37,361 nucleotides of DNA from Burkholderiales bacterium (GTDB lineage Bacteria; Pseudomonadota; Gammaproteobacteria; Burkholderiales; Burkholderiaceae_C). The DNA lies in NCBI GenBank assembly GCA_019509985.1, contig JAEKLF010000078.1, positions 1 through 37,361 of the forward strand. The letters are read 5' to 3'. The notes below the pieces were generated by a model. That model was not told the origin of the DNA, searched no databases, and saw only the letters and a program-made list of their open reading frames with translations. Of the stretch, positions 25,837-35,456 are shown piece by piece (the first letter of the stretch is position 1; the number at the start of each line of letters is the position of its first letter). The position numbers and the translations under genes are program-made.

Positions 25837-28800
25837 GCCGCTGTCCTCGCCGCATCGCCGCGCCCGCGCTTGAGGCGGTGCGCCAGCGCGCTGAAACCCA
25901 GGTAGATCACCGGCGTCGTGAACAGCGTGAGCAGCTGGCTGACGATGAGGCCGCCCACCATGACCACGCCCAGCGGGTGGCGCAGCTCGCTGCCCACGCC
26001 CGTGCCCAGCATCAGCGGCAACGCGCCCAGCAGCGCGGCCATCGTCGTCATCAGGATGGGCCGGAAGCGCGTCATCGCGGCCTGGTGGATGGCCTCGCGC
26101 GGGCTCATGCCTCGCCGCGGCGAAGTGCCTGCGGCAGCGTCCCCCTCGGGGAGGCTGGCGCCATCGGCGCCGGGAGGCAAGTCTCCGCGCTCGGCCTCCA
26201 GCGCGAAGTCGATCATCATGATCGCGTTCTTCTTGACGATGCCGATCAAGAGCACGATGCCGATGATGGCGATGATGTCCAGGTCCAGCCGGAAGGCCAG
26301 CAGCGCCAGCAGCGCGCCCAGGCCCGCCGAGGGCAACGTGGACAGGATCGTCAGCGGGTGGATGGTGCTCTCGTAGAGCACGCCCAGCACGATGTACATC
26401 GTCACGATGGCCGCGAGGATGAGCAGCAGCGTGCTCGACAGCGAGGCCTGGAAGGCCAGCGCCGCGCCCTCGAAGCGCGTCTCCACGCTCAGCGGCAGCT
26501 GCAGCGCGTCGACCTCGCTCTTGATGGCCCCCACCGCTTCGCCCAGCGAGGCGCCGGGCGCGAGGTTGAAGGAGATCGTCGCCGCCGGGAACTGGGCCAC
26601 GTGGTTGACGGCCAGTGGCGCGAGCTTCTCGGAGAAGTGCGCGACCGAGCTGAGCGGCACCTGGGTCGTGCCGTTGCCGCTGTTGCCGGGCACGTAGAGG
26701 CGGTCCAGCCCGGTCATGCCCTGGCGGAATTCGGGCGCCACCTCGAGCACGACGCGGTACTGGTTGCTCTGCGTGAAGATGGTGGAGATCAGGCGCTGGC
26801 CGAAGGCGCTGTACAGCGCGCTGTCGATGGCCGCCACGCTGACGCCCATCCGCCCGGCCGCATCGCGGTCGATGTTCACGTAGGCCTGCAGGCCCCGTTC
26901 CTGCTGGTCGCTGGCGACGTCGGCAATCGATTTGAGGCCACGGAGCTTTTCCAGCACGGCCGTCGTCGAACGGCTCAGCTCGGCCGCGTCCGGCGAACTG
27001 AGCGTGAACTGGTACTGCGTCTTGGCGACGCGGTCCTCGATGGTCAGGTCCTGCACGGGCTGCAGGTAGAGGGCGATGCCGGGCTCGGCGGCCGCCGCGT
27101 CGGCGATGCGGCGCGACACCTCGGCGGCGCTGGCACCCCGCCCTTCCTTGGGCTTGAGCGTGATCTGCAGCCGGCCCTGGTTCAGCGTCGTGTTGCCGCC
27201 GTCCACGCCGATGAAGGACGAGACGCTGTCCACGGCCGGGTCCTTCAGCACCCGTTCGGCCAGGCGCTGCTGGTGCTCGGCCATGGCCGCGAACGAAGTG
27301 GACTGGGTGGCCTCGGTGATGCCCTGGATCTGGCCGGTGTCCTGCACCGGAAAGAAACCCTTGGGCACGAAAGCGTAGAGCAGGCCCGTGAGCACCAGCG
27401 TGGCGAGGAAGACGATCAGCGTCGCGGCAGAGCGGTCCAGCACCCAGTTCAGCATGCGGCCGTAGCCGGCGATGGTGTTGTCGAAGGCCTTGCCGACCGC
27501 GCGCCACAGGCGGCCGTGGTCTTCGTCATGCTCGTGGTGCAGCAGGCGGGCGCACATCATCGGCGTCAGCGTCAGCGACACGAAGGCCGAGATCAGGATG
27601 GACACGGCCAGCGTGATCGCGAACTCGTGGAACAGCCGGCCGACGACGTCGCCCATGAACAGCAGCGGGATCAGCACGGCGATCAGCGACACCGTCAGCG
27701 AGATGATCGTGAAGCCGATCTGCTTGGACCCCGTCAGCGCGGCCTGGAAGGCGCTGATGCCTTCGCCGCCCTCTTCCATGTGGCGGGCAATGTTCTCGAT
27801 CATGACGATGGCGTCGTCGACGACGAAGCCGGTCGAGATCACCAAGGCCATCAGCGTCAGGTTGTTGATCGAAAACCCGGCCATGTACATGACGCCGAAG
27901 GTGCCGACAAGCGACACCGGCACCGCGACAGCCGGGATGATGGTGGCCGGCAGGCTGCGCAGGAACACGAAGATGACGGCGATGACGAGGGCGATGGCGA
28001 GCAGCAGCTCGATCTGCACGTCATGCACCGAGGCGCGGATGGTGGTCGTGCGGTCCGACAGGATCTGCACGTCGATGGACGCCGGCAGGCTGGCCTGCAG
28101 CTGCGGCAGCACGGCGCGCACGCGGTCCACGGTCTCGATGACGTTGGCGCCGGGCTGGCGCTGCACGTTCAGGATGACGGCCGCCACCGAGGCCTTGCCG
28201 GCCTGGCCGGCCCAGGCGGCCAGGCGCAGGTTCTCGGCGTCGTCGACGAGCTGGGCCACGTCCTTCAGGCGCACCGCGTTGCCTCCACGGTAGGCGATGA
28301 CGAGGTTGGCGTACTCGGCCGCGTTGCGCAGCTGGTCGTTGGCGTCCAGCGTGGAGGCGCGCAGCGGGCCGTCGAAGCTGCCCTTGGACTGGTTGACGTT
28401 GGCGCTGCCAATCGCGGTGCGCAGGTCGTCGATGGACAGGCCCAGCGTGGCCAGCGCGCCCGGGTTGGCCTGGATGCGCACGGCCGGCCGCCGGCCACCG
28501 GCGATGCCGACGAGACCCACGCCCGGCACCTGCGAGATCTTCTGCGCCAACCGGTTCTCGACGAGATCGTGCACGCGCGGCACCTGCAGCGTGGACGACG
28601 ACACCGCGATGGTCAGGACCGGCGCGTCGGCCGGATTGACCTTGCTGTAGACCGGCGGCATGGGCAGGTCGTTCGGCAACAGGTTGCTGCCAGCGTTGAT
28701 GGCCGCCTGCACCTCCTGTTCGGCCACGTCCAGCGACAGGCTGAGGTCGAAGCGCAGCGTGATGACCGAGGCGCCGCCCGAGCTGGTGGACGACATCTGC

Positions 28801-29033
28801 GCCAGGCCCGGCATCTGGCCGAACTGGCGCTCCAGCGGCGCGGTGACGGACGAGGTCATCACGTCCGGACTGGCCCCGGGGTAGAGCGTCGTGACCTGGA
28901 TGGTCGGGTAGTCGACCTCGGGCAGGGCCGAGACCGGCAGCAGCCGGTAGGCCAGCGCGCCGGCCAGCACGATGGCCAGCATCAGCAGCGAGGTCGCGAC
29001 CGGCCGCTCGATGAAGAGGCGTGACGGGTTCAT
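25833..29033 (-). CDS. mdtB: RND multidrug efflux permease, MdtB-like, with in-frame insertion
   Basis: A 1066-residue RND transporter starting [19 protein letters not shown]. It contains [21 protein letters not shown] and [23 protein letters not shown]. Directly after the latter, residues about 951-973 are an extra Gly/Pro/Ala/Asp-rich stretch, [18 protein letters not shown] and TSPRRG. The E. coli protein, as I recall it, goes straight to GMSPREAI. The extra DNA is palindromic (see repeat at 26116). The insertion lies in a cytoplasmic loop between transmembrane helices, so function is probably kept. It starts 13 bp after mdtA. Confidence 0.93.
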   Translation of the reverse strand: MNPSRLFIERPVATSLLMLAIVLAGALAYRLLPVSALPEVDYPTIQVTTLYPGASPDVMTSSVTAPLERQFGQMPGLAQMSSTSSGGASVITLRFDLSLSLDVAEQEVQAAINAGSNLLPNDLPMPPVYSKVNPADAPVLTIAVSSSTLQVPRVHDLVENRLAQKISQVPGVGLVGIAGGRRPAVRIQANPGALATLGLSIDDLRTAIGSANVNQSKGSFDGPLRASTLDANDQLRNAAEYANLVIAYRGGNAVRLKDVAQLVDDAENLRLAAWAGQAGKASVAAVILNVQRQPGANVIETVDRVRAVLPQLQASLPASIDVQILSDRTTTIRASVHDVQIELLLAIALVIAVIFVFLRSLPATIIPAVAVPVSLVGTFGVMYMAGFSINNLTLMALVISTGFVVDDAIVMIENIARHMEEGGEGISAFQAALTGSKQIGFTIISLTVSLIAVLIPLLFMGDVVGRLFHEFAITLAVSILISAFVSLTLTPMMCARLLHHEHDEDHGRLWRAVGKAFDNTIAGYGRMLNWVLDRSAATLIVFLATLVLTGLLYAFVPKGFFPVQDTGQIQGITEATQSTSFAAMAEHQQRLAERVLKDPAVDSVSSFIGVDGGNTTLNQGRLQITLKPKEGRGASAAEVSRRIADAAAAEPGIALYLQPVQDLTIEDRVAKTQYQFTLSSPDAAELSRSTTAVLEKLRGLKSIADVASDQQERGLQAYVNIDRDAAGRMGVSVAAIDSALYSAFGQRLISTIFTQSNQYRVVLEVAPEFRQGMTGLDRLYVPGNSGNGTTQVPLSSVAHFSEKLAPLAVNHVAQFPAATISFNLAPGASLGEAVGAIKSEVDALQLPLSVETRFEGAALAFQASLSSTLLLILAAIVTMYIVLGVLYESTIHPLTILSTLPSAGLGALLALLAFRLDLDIIAIIGIVLLIGIVKKNAIMMIDFALEAERGDLPPGADGASLPEGDAAAGTSPRRGMSPREAIHQAAMTRFRPILMTTMAALLGALPLMLGTGVGSELRHPLGVVMVGGLIVSQLLTLFTTPVIYLGFSALAHRLKRGRGDAARTAA
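26116..26180. repeat. Palindromic REP-like insertion inside mdtB
   Basis: It contains CCCC-TC-GGGG (26142-26151) and GGCGCC-ATC-GGCGCC (26157-26171), the latter a perfect 6-bp hairpin, bracketed by GAGGC and GGGAGGC. It adds about 20 codons in frame to mdtB. The pattern recalls small GC-rich palindromic repeats scattered through Burkholderiales genomes. Exact ends are approximate. Confidence 0.6.
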
Positions 29034-29046
29034 CGCAGGATTCCCG

Positions 29047-30678
29047 TCACTGCGCGGGCGCGGAAGCCGGGCGGTGCTGCTGGAACCAGGCGCGGCGCTC
29101 CTCGGGGCTCATGGCCTTGAGCTTCTCGACCATCTCGGGCGGCACGCGGTCCAGCCAGCGCGGGCGCTCGCCGCCGGCCGAGGCGGCGGCTTCGCCAGAG
29201 GCTTTCGCGGCCTCGGGCTTGGCAGCGTCGCGGGCAGGCGCCTCGGCGGGCCTGGCTTCGCTCGCAGCAGGCGCCGTCGTCGCCGCGGGCGCGGAAGCCG
29301 AGCGGTGCTGCTGGATCCAGGCGCGCCGGTCCTCCGGGCTCATGGCCTTGAGCTTCTCGACCATCTCGGGCGGCACGCGGTCCATCCAGTTCGACCGGCC
29401 ACCGCCACCGTCGCGGCCGGCCGATGCACCGCCGGCCGGCACTTTGATGACCTCGGCCTTGCCACCGTCACGCAGGCGGTCGGCGCCGTCGGTGACCACC
29501 TGCTCGCCGGGCTTGAGATCGCCCTGCACGGCCGACCCGTCGCCGTCCGTCGCCTGCAACGTGACCTTGCGCAGCGCGACCTGGCCGTCGGTGACGACGT
29601 AGACATAGCTGCCCTGGGCGCCGCGCTGCACGGCCGCGGTCGGCACGACGAGCACATCCTTCAGCGTGTCCAGCTGCAGGCGCACGTTGACGAACTGGTT
29701 GGGGAAGAGGCTGTTGTCCTTGTTCGGGAACAGGGCCTTGACCTTGATGGTGCCGGTGCTGGCATCGATGGCGTTGTCGGTGCTGGCGACACGGCCCTCG
29801 GCCAGCATCTGCCGGCGCTCGCGGTCCCAGGCCTGCACGGCCAGCGGCTGGCCGGCGCCGAGCTGCTGGCGGATGCGTGCCAGGCGTGCGTCCGGCACCG
29901 CGAAGACGACGGCCGCCGGCTGCGTCTGCGCGACGCTGAGCAGGCCGTTGGCGTCGCTCGGGGTGATGTTGTTGCCCAGGTCCGCCTGCTTCAGGCCGGC
30001 CTGGCCCGAGATCGGCGCGGCCACGCGCGTGTACGAGAGCTGCAGCTTGGCGTTGTCCAGCGTCGCCTGGTCGGATAGCAGCGTCGCCTCCAGCTGGCGC
30101 ACCAGGGCCTGCTGCGTGTCCAGTTGCTGGCGCGGCGCGGCCTCCTTGGCGACGAGATCCTTGTAGCGGGCCAGGTCGGCGCGGGCGTTCTCGAGCTGGG
30201 CCTGGTCGCGCGCCAGCGCCGCGTGGGCCTGGTCGCGCGCGATCTCGAAGGGCCGCGGGTCGATCAGCGCTAACACCTGGCCGGCCTTCACCGGCTGGCC
30301 TTCCTTGAAGTAGATGGCCTTCAGCTCGCCGCTGACCTTGGCGCGCACGACGGCCGTGTTGGCCGACGCGATGCTGCCGATGGCGTCCACGGCGACGGCC
30401 AGGTCGCGCCTTTGCACCGCGGCCACCGTCACCGGCTGAGGGCGGTTGCCGCCGGGGCCACCGCGCCCGCCGCGGCCACCGCCCGCGCCGCCAAAACCGC
30501 CCGCACCCGAGGCGCCGGACGCCGCCGAGGCCGCGCCCGCGGCGCCCTCACCGCCCGCCGCGCCCGAGCCCTTCCACCACCAAACCGCTGCACCCAGCGC
30601 AGCGACGGCAACGGCGACCAGCACCCATGTCTTTGCGGCGCCGGCCGACCTGCTGCGCCTGGAATTCTTGTTCTGCAT
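29047..30678 (-). CDS. mdtA: RND efflux periplasmic adaptor, MdtA-like, with duplicated C-terminal tail
   Basis: A 543-residue membrane-fusion protein with one N-terminal membrane anchor (about 17-36) and a Gly-rich linker (about 37-78). Next come the barrel-sandwich and hairpin domains ([40 protein letters not shown]) and the beta-barrel and membrane-proximal domains to about residue 425. E. coli MdtA ends near residue 415. Here a 115-residue tail follows, with two near-identical 35-residue copies at 431-465 and 508-542 (each [24 protein letters not shown]). The spacer between them is Ala/Pro/Glu-rich. It is the first gene of the minus-strand efflux operon. The tail's role is unknown. Confidence 0.93.
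   Translation of the reverse strand: MQNKNSRRSRSAGAAKTWVLVAVAVAALGAAVWWWKGSGAAGGEGAAGAASAASGASGAGGFGGAGGGRGGRGGPGGNRPQPVTVAAVQRRDLAVAVDAIGSIASANTAVVRAKVSGELKAIYFKEGQPVKAGQVLALIDPRPFEIARDQAHAALARDQAQLENARADLARYKDLVAKEAAPRQQLDTQQALVRQLEATLLSDQATLDNAKLQLSYTRVAAPISGQAGLKQADLGNNITPSDANGLLSVAQTQPAAVVFAVPDARLARIRQQLGAGQPLAVQAWDRERRQMLAEGRVASTDNAIDASTGTIKVKALFPNKDNSLFPNQFVNVRLQLDTLKDVLVVPTAAVQRGAQGSYVYVVTDGQVALRKVTLQATDGDGSAVQGDLKPGEQVVTDGADRLRDGGKAEVIKVPAGGASAGRDGGGGRSNWMDRVPPEMVEKLKAMSPEDRRAWIQQHRSASAPAATTAPAASEARPAEAPARDAAKPEAAKASGEAAASAGGERPRWLDRVPPEMVEKLKAMSPEERRAWFQQHRPASAPAQ
29053..29388 (-). repeat. Duplicated 105-bp coding repeat in mdtA tail
   Basis: The two copies are 29284-29388 (residues 431-465) and 29053-29157 (residues 508-542), separated by 126 bp. 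The protein copies differ at only four positions (M/L, D/E, I/F, S/P), which implies a recent duplication or selection for the motif. Confidence 0.85.
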
Positions 30679-30764
30679 TCGGGTCCACTCCTGTGACAGC
30701 CGTTCAGTTTCCCGGCCGAATGTAGCTAGAGCATTGCTGGCGGCAGCAAAACTAAGATGGCCGG

Positions 30765-31406
30765 ATGATCAAGCTGATGGTCGGGCTGGGCAACCCAGGC
30801 CCCGAATACGAAGACACCCGCCACAACGCCGGCTTCTGGTGGGTCGACGGTCTGGCCCGGGGGCTGAAAGTCACGCTGCTGCCCGACAAGGCCTATCACG
30901 GCCTGGTCGCCCGGGCAAACCATGCGCCCGGCGCCAGCGGCCCGATCTGGCTGCTGGAGCCGATGACCTATATGAATCTCTCCGGCAAATCGGTGGCCGC
31001 GCTGGCGCGCTTCTTCAAGATCGCGCCGGAGGAGATCCTGGCCATCCACGATGAGCTGGACCTGCCGCCTGGCGAGATGAAGTTCAAGAAGGGCGGCGGC
31101 AACGGCGGCCACAACGGATTGAAGGACATGCAGGCCCAGCTCGGCAGCGCCGACTTCTGGCGCCTGCGCCTGGGCATCGGCCACCCCGGCCACAAGGACG
31201 AGGTCGCCAACTACGTGCTGCGCAAGCCGCCGCTGGCAGAGCGCCAGGCGGTCGAGGACTGCATCCAGAAGAGTTACGACGCCGTCGAGCTGATGCTGCG
31301 TGGCGAGATGGACAAGGCCCTCGCAAAAATTCACGCGAAACCGCCGCGCCCCAAGCCGCCCAAGCCCCTGCCGCCGGCGCCGGCGGGGGACACTCCGAGC
31401 CCATGA
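30765..31406 (+). CDS. pth: Peptidyl-tRNA hydrolase
   Basis: A 213-residue cytoplasmic enzyme that frees tRNA from prematurely released peptidyl-tRNA. The catalytic set is visible: N10 in VGLGNPG, H20 in TRHNAGFW, N71 in MNLSG and D96 in HDELDLPPG, plus [11 protein letters not shown]. The core is complete by about residue 192. A Pro/Lys-rich tail ([16 protein letters not shown]) follows and is probably disordered. It usually sits next to rplY, from which it is separated here by the minus-strand block. Its stop overlaps the next start in ATGA. Confidence 0.96.
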   Translation: MIKLMVGLGNPGPEYEDTRHNAGFWWVDGLARGLKVTLLPDKAYHGLVARANHAPGASGPIWLLEPMTYMNLSGKSVAALARFFKIAPEEILAIHDELDLPPGEMKFKKGGGNGGHNGLKDMQAQLGSADFWRLRLGIGHPGHKDEVANYVLRKPPLAERQAVEDCIQKSYDAVELMLRGEMDKALAKIHAKPPRPKPPKPLPPAPAGDTPSP

Positions 31407-31822
31407 AAGTCCTGTTGCTGGCGCTGGCCTTGAGCCTCGCACTGCCCGCCCTTGCCCAGACCCAGGTGCGCCGCGCCCAGGTGTACCGCTGTGGCGCGGA
31501 CGGCCGCGACCTGCGCGATTCCCCCTGCCCGGGCGGCAACGCCGCCAGTTCGGTGGACTACGACCAGCCCAGCACCGCCGACAGCAAGGCAGCACGCGAG
31601 CGCCACCTGGCCGATGCCAAGCAGGCCGCCGCGCTGGCCGAGTCGCGTCGCGCCAGCGAGGCCGAGGCCCGCCACCAGCGCAGCAAGGCCGTCGGCCTGC
31701 AAACGCTGCCGCCACCGGCCCAAGCCGCCAGTTCGCCCGCCTTCCCGCCGCCGCCCCGCCATCCGCGCGTGGCCAGGCCGGTCAAGCCGAGCATGGCGGC
31801 CTCGACGGCCACCGCCCGATAG
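31403..31822 (+). CDS. Small exported DUF4124-like protein
   Basis: A 139-residue protein with a clear signal peptide ([18 protein letters not shown]). A short beta region [19 protein letters not shown] with paired cysteines follows, as in DUF4124 periplasmic proteins. A helical Ala/Glu/Arg stretch then leads to a Pro-rich tail. It is translationally coupled to pth. The coding sequence ends just before the -10 of the B12 riboswitch promoter. Function unknown. Confidence 0.8.
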   Translation: MKVLLLALALSLALPALAQTQVRRAQVYRCGADGRDLRDSPCPGGNAASSVDYDQPSTADSKAARERHLADAKQAAALAESRRASEAEARHQRSKAVGLQTLPPPAQAASSPAFPPPPRHPRVARPVKPSMAASTATAR

Positions 31823-31825
31823 AAT
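31820..31825 (+). promoter_or_regulatory. Likely -10 element of the B12 operon
   Basis: TAGAAT at 31820-31825 lies 7 bp before the first base of the riboswitch P1 stem at 31832, which is where a transcript should start. It overlaps the end of the upstream coding sequence. No convincing -35 is visible. Confidence 0.5.
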
Positions 31826-31831
31826 CCGCGC

Positions 31832-32042
31832 CGTTGGTGCTCGCGCCCGGCCTCAAGCCGGGTGCAGTTCAACGGGAATCAGGAGGGCGGGTCACTTCGT
31901 GGCGAACCTAACCTGAGCTGTCCCCGCAACGGTAAGTGGACGGAGCTCTCCCGAGTTCCTGCCCTCGACTCACAAGCCACTGGTGCCGCAAGCACTGGGA
32001 AGGCGTCGAAGGTCAGTCCACCAGCCCGGATACCGGCCAACG
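31832..32042 (+). ncRNA. Cobalamin (adenosylcobalamin-type) riboswitch
   Basis: P1 is CGTTGG (31832-31837) with CCAACG (32037-32042). Conserved blocks appear in order: GGGAATCAGG (31874-31883), CTGTCCCCGCAACGGTAAG (31918-31936), CACTGGGAAGGCG near 31993 and the B12 box GCCCGGATACCGGCC (32024-32038). It precedes btuB, as expected for B12-repressed uptake genes. An intrinsic terminator follows directly, so regulation is probably by transcription attenuation. Confidence 0.95.
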
Positions 32043-32046
32043 ACGG

Positions 32047-32076
32047 GGTTCTGCGCTCAAGGCGCGGAGCCGTTTT
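32047..32076 (+). terminator. Riboswitch-controlled intrinsic terminator
   Basis: GGTTCTGCGC (32047-32056) pairs along all 10 positions, with two G-U pairs, with GCGCGGAGCC (32062-32071) around a TCAAG loop, followed by GTTTT. It starts 5 bp past the aptamer and 55 bp before the btuB start, the expected place for an OFF-state terminator. Confidence 0.8.
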
Positions 32077-32130
32077 CAGCCTTGCTGCGGGGGTCAGCAC
32101 GGCTGAGTGATCGTTTGCGCTCCCCTTTCC

Positions 32131-34029
32131 ATGTCCCACCCCCTCCTCGCGGCCCGTCGGTCGCTGCTCGCCCTTTCCGCGCTGGCGCTGGCCGCGTCCG
32201 CCCACGCCCAGAACAGGCTCGACACCGTCGTCACCACGGCCACCCGCACGCCGCAGCGCCTGTCGGAAGTGCTGGCCGACCTGACCGTCATCACCCGCGC
32301 CGACATCGAGCGCCAGGCCGCCGCCAGCGTGGCCGACCTGCTGCGCAACAACGGCTGCGCCGAGATGGTCCGCAACGGCGGCGCCGCGTCCACCACCTCG
32401 GTCTTCCTGCGCGGGGCGGATTCGCGCCACACGCTCGTGCTGGTCGACGGCGTCCGCATGGACTCGCAGTCCACCGGCGGGGCGAGCTGGCAGGGCATTC
32501 CCATCGCCCAGATCGAGCGCGTGGAAGTGCTGAAGGGCCCGGCCAGCGCCATCTACGGCTCCGACGCGGTCGGCGGCGTGGTGCAGATCTTCACCCGCAA
32601 GGGCGGCGGCAAGACCAGCGCCGACATTGGCATCGGCTTGGGCAACCTCGGCACGCGCAAGCTCGACGGCGGCCTGTATGGCGGCAGCGGCATCTTCGAC
32701 TACGCCGTCTCCCTGGCCGGCGAGCGCAGCGATGGTTTCAACTCGACCATCGACTACCCCGGCTCCTTCAGCTACGTGCCGGACCGCGACGGCTGGCGCA
32801 AGACCCAGGCCACGCTGCGCCTCGGCGCCCAGTTGGCCGAGGGTCAACGTATCGAGGGCGTCGTCATCAAGAACCACGCCGACGGCCAGTACGACGGGTC
32901 CAAGTCCAAGCCGCTGGTGGACGACCGCACCAAGCAGGACACCGACGCCGCCCGCCTGGCGTGGACGGCCCAATGGTCGCCCGCGCTGCAGACGCAACTG
33001 AGCTATGGCGAGTCGCGCGATCGCTACGAGACCACGCCCTCGCCCTACCTGACCATCACTCACGTGAAGAACCTGGCGCTGACCGGCTCCTACCTGCTCG
33101 GCAAGGGTCAGCAGATCAACTTCCTGGGCGAACGCATCGAGGACGAGCTTGAGAACAGCGGCCTGCTGACGGCTGGCGAGGGCAAGCGCCACCGCAACGC
33201 CGGCGGCGTGGGCTATCTCTTCAGCGACGGCGCCTTCAGCCTGCAGGCCCATGCCCGCCATGACCGCGACAGCCAGTTCGGCAACGCCAGCACCGGCACC
33301 TTGATGGCCGGCTACGAGATCGCGACGGGCCTGCGCATCGTCGGCTCGGTCGGCAACTCCTTCCGCGCCCCGACGCTCTACCAGCAGGGCACCATCTACG
33401 GCCCCGACCTGAGCAAGCCGGGTGTGCAAGCGCTGCGCCCTGAGCGCGGCCACAACATGGAGGTCGGCCTGAAGTACGGCGCCGGCGACAGCGAGGTGTC
33501 GGTCACCGCCTATCGCAACCGGGTGAGCGACCTGATCAACTTCGAAGGCACCATCACCACCTGCAACAGCGGCTTCGGCTGCTACGCCAACGTGCCGGAA
33601 GCGCTGCTACAAGGCCTGAGCCTGGCGGCCAGCACCCAGGTTTCCATCGTGCACCTGTCCGCCACGCTGGACCTGCAGGCCCCCAAGGACGTGACGCCGC
33701 CGACGGCCAGCCGTCCCGGCAACTTCGGCAAGCTGCTGGCCCGCCGCGCCAGGCATCTGGGCACCATCAACGCAGACACGACGCTGGGCGACTGGACCCT
33801 GGGCGCTGGCCTGCAGGCCTCGGACACGCGTTACGACAACGCCACCAACACACGCAAGCTGCCCGCCTACAGCCTGTTCAACTTCAACGCGCAGTACAAG
33901 ATCAGCCGCGACCTGAAGCTGCAGCTGAACCTGGACAACGCCTTCGACCGCGAGTACTCGACGGCCTATGGCTATGCGTCGACACCGCGCACGGTGCTGG
34001 TGAGCCTGCGGTGGTCGCCTCAGCTCTAA
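32131..34029 (+). CDS. btuB: TonB-dependent vitamin B12 receptor BtuB
   Basis: A 632-residue outer-membrane receptor. The start at 32131 gives a proper signal peptide (LLAARRSLLALSALALAASAHA). An earlier in-frame GTG at 32107 would put eight extra residues ahead of it. The TonB box DTVVTTA is at about 31-37, just after the signal cleavage site. The plug domain shows VFLRGADSRHTLVLVDGVRM and IERVEVLKGPASAIYGSDAVGG. The barrel ends with an aromatic-type C-terminus (LVSLRWSPQL). It is the first gene after the riboswitch, followed by cobU 10 bp later. Cobalamin specificity is supported by both riboswitch and neighbours. Confidence 0.93.
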   Translation: MSHPLLAARRSLLALSALALAASAHAQNRLDTVVTTATRTPQRLSEVLADLTVITRADIERQAAASVADLLRNNGCAEMVRNGGAASTTSVFLRGADSRHTLVLVDGVRMDSQSTGGASWQGIPIAQIERVEVLKGPASAIYGSDAVGGVVQIFTRKGGGKTSADIGIGLGNLGTRKLDGGLYGGSGIFDYAVSLAGERSDGFNSTIDYPGSFSYVPDRDGWRKTQATLRLGAQLAEGQRIEGVVIKNHADGQYDGSKSKPLVDDRTKQDTDAARLAWTAQWSPALQTQLSYGESRDRYETTPSPYLTITHVKNLALTGSYLLGKGQQINFLGERIEDELENSGLLTAGEGKRHRNAGGVGYLFSDGAFSLQAHARHDRDSQFGNASTGTLMAGYEIATGLRIVGSVGNSFRAPTLYQQGTIYGPDLSKPGVQALRPERGHNMEVGLKYGAGDSEVSVTAYRNRVSDLINFEGTITTCNSGFGCYANVPEALLQGLSLAASTQVSIVHLSATLDLQAPKDVTPPTASRPGNFGKLLARRARHLGTINADTTLGDWTLGAGLQASDTRYDNATNTRKLPAYSLFNFNAQYKISRDLKLQLNLDNAFDREYSTAYGYASTPRTVLVSLRWSPQL

Positions 34030-34039
34030 GCTGCCGAAG

Positions 34040-34606
34040 ATGAGCCCACACGAACTCATCGTCGGCGGCCAGCGCAGCGGCAAGTCGCGCCGCGCCGAAG
34101 GCTTGGCGCTGCACTGGCAGGCCGGCGGCGGCCTGAATCGTCGGGTGGCGGTCATCGCCACGGCGCTGGCCGCCGACGACGAGATGCGTGCGCGCATCGC
34201 CCACCACCGCGCCACAAGGCCGGCGGGCTTCGACACTCTCGAAGCGCCGCTGCGCTTGAGCGCGGCCCTGCAGCAGGTCGACGACGCGGGAACGCTCGTC
34301 GTCGTCGACTGCCTGACGCTGTGGCTGGTGAACTGGCTGATGCCGATGGACGGCGCGCCCGACGAAGCCGGCTGGCTGGCCGAGCGCGCCGCGCTGCTGG
34401 CCTTGCTGCCCCAGCTGAAATCGCCCGTTGTCTTCGTCTCCAACGAGGTTGGCTGGGGCGTATCGCCGCTGGGCCGCGAGGTGCGCGACTATGTCGACGA
34501 ACTCGGCCGGCTCAACCAGGATGTGGCCCGCCTGTGCGGCCAGCTGACACTGATGGTCGCGGGCCAGGCCTGGACCCGAGCTGTCGAGGATTCCTCCGAT
34601 GCTTGA
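34040..34606 (+). CDS. cobU: Adenosylcobinamide kinase / cobinamide-phosphate guanylyltransferase
   Basis: A 188-residue bifunctional enzyme of the lower-ligand assembly branch. It phosphorylates adenosylcobinamide and transfers GMP to give AdoCbi-GDP. Walker A GGQRSGKS is at residues 9-16. The region around IAHHRATRPAGFDTLE contains the histidine that carries GMP in CobU. LVVVDCLTLWLVNWL is the Walker B region and VFVSNEVGWGVSPLGREVRDY the typical family stretch. It overlaps btuF by 8 bp. CobU also fits salvage of cobinamide imported by the transporter encoded next. Confidence 0.93.
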   Translation: MSPHELIVGGQRSGKSRRAEGLALHWQAGGGLNRRVAVIATALAADDEMRARIAHHRATRPAGFDTLEAPLRLSAALQQVDDAGTLVVVDCLTLWLVNWLMPMDGAPDEAGWLAERAALLALLPQLKSPVVFVSNEVGWGVSPLGREVRDYVDELGRLNQDVARLCGQLTLMVAGQAWTRAVEDSSDA

Positions 34607-35456
34607 ACGTTTCTTCTTCGCCCTGCTGCTGGCCATCGCCTTGCCGGCGGCCGCCGTCGACATCAAGGACGATCTCGGCCAGGTCACCACCGTCAGCCCA
34701 CCGCCTCAGCGCATCGTCAGCCTGCTGCCGTCGCTGACTGAAACGGTGTGCGAGCTGGGCGCCTGCGCCAGGCTCGTCGGCGTGGACCGCTACTCCAACT
34801 TCCCGGCCAGCGTGAACGCACTGCCCAAGCTCGGCGGCATGGACGACACCAATGTCGAGCTGATCGCGTCGCTGAAGCCCGACGTCGTGCTGGTGGCCGT
34901 GTCCTCGCGCGTGGCCGAGCGGCTGCGGGCTCTGGGCATGAAGGTCATCGCGCTGGAACCGCGCAGCTACAAGGACGTGCAGCGCGTGCTGAACGTCATC
35001 GGCCAGGTGCTGGGCGTGCCGGACGCCCAGCGCGTCTGGCGCCGCATCGAGGCCGGCGTCGCCGCCGCGGCCAGCAGCGTGCCGGCCCAGGCGCGTGGCA
35101 TCCGCGTCTACTACGAGGTCGCCAGCGGCCTGTACGCCGCCGGCGAGTCCTCCTTCATGGGCGAGACGCTGACGCGGCTCGGCGCCGGCAACATCATTCC
35201 CGCCAACCTCGGCCCCTTCCCCAAGATCAACCCCGAGTACGTCGTCAAGGCCAACCCGGCTCTGATCATGATCGGCGCGCGCGGCTCCGAAGGCCTGACC
35301 GAGCGGCCCGGCTGGAACCGCATCGACGCCGTCAAGCGCGGCCGCATCTGCGTCTTCAAGCCCGAGGACGGCGACATCCTCGTGCGCCCCGGCCCGCGCA
35401 TGGCCGAGGCCGCGCAGATCATGGCCAAGTGCCTGCGCGAGAAAGCGACCTCGTGA
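34599..35456 (+). CDS. btuF: Periplasmic B12-binding protein BtuF
   Basis: A 285-residue class III substrate-binding protein with signal peptide (FFFALLLAIALPAAAVD). Typical segments are PQRIVSLLPSLTETVCELG and GMDDTNVELIASLKPDVVLV. It delivers cobalamin or cobinamide to BtuCD. It overlaps cobU at its start, and its TGA overlaps the GTG start of btuC. Specificity for corrinoids rather than haem or siderophore is inferred from the riboswitch and cob neighbours. Confidence 0.9.
   Translation: MLERFFFALLLAIALPAAAVDIKDDLGQVTTVSPPPQRIVSLLPSLTETVCELGACARLVGVDRYSNFPASVNALPKLGGMDDTNVELIASLKPDVVLVAVSSRVAERLRALGMKVIALEPRSYKDVQRVLNVIGQVLGVPDAQRVWRRIEAGVAAAASSVPAQARGIRVYYEVASGLYAAGESSFMGETLTRLGAGNIIPANLGPFPKINPEYVVKANPALIMIGARGSEGLTERPGWNRIDAVKRGRICVFKPEDGDILVRPGPRMAEAAQIMAKCLREKATS

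Noticed and set aside
22264..25905. 1213-codon open frame on the plus strand
   Set aside because: It lies wholly antisense to mdtC and part of the channel gene. It is His/Gln/Arg/Asp-rich with no motifs, a typical GC-rich antisense shadow.
25837..27507. Upstream extension of the mdtC frame to 27507
   Set aside because: The extension is a shifted frame over mdtB and is Arg/Ala/His-rich. The real N-terminus [12 protein letters not shown] starts at the GTG at 25836.
25878..29024. 1048-codon open frame on the plus strand
   Set aside because: Exact antisense of mdtB with compositional bias only; the RND motifs are on the other strand.
31820..32130. Small coding frames across the riboswitch region
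   Set aside because: The region is explained by the conserved cobalamin aptamer and terminator; the frames have no motifs and overlap it.
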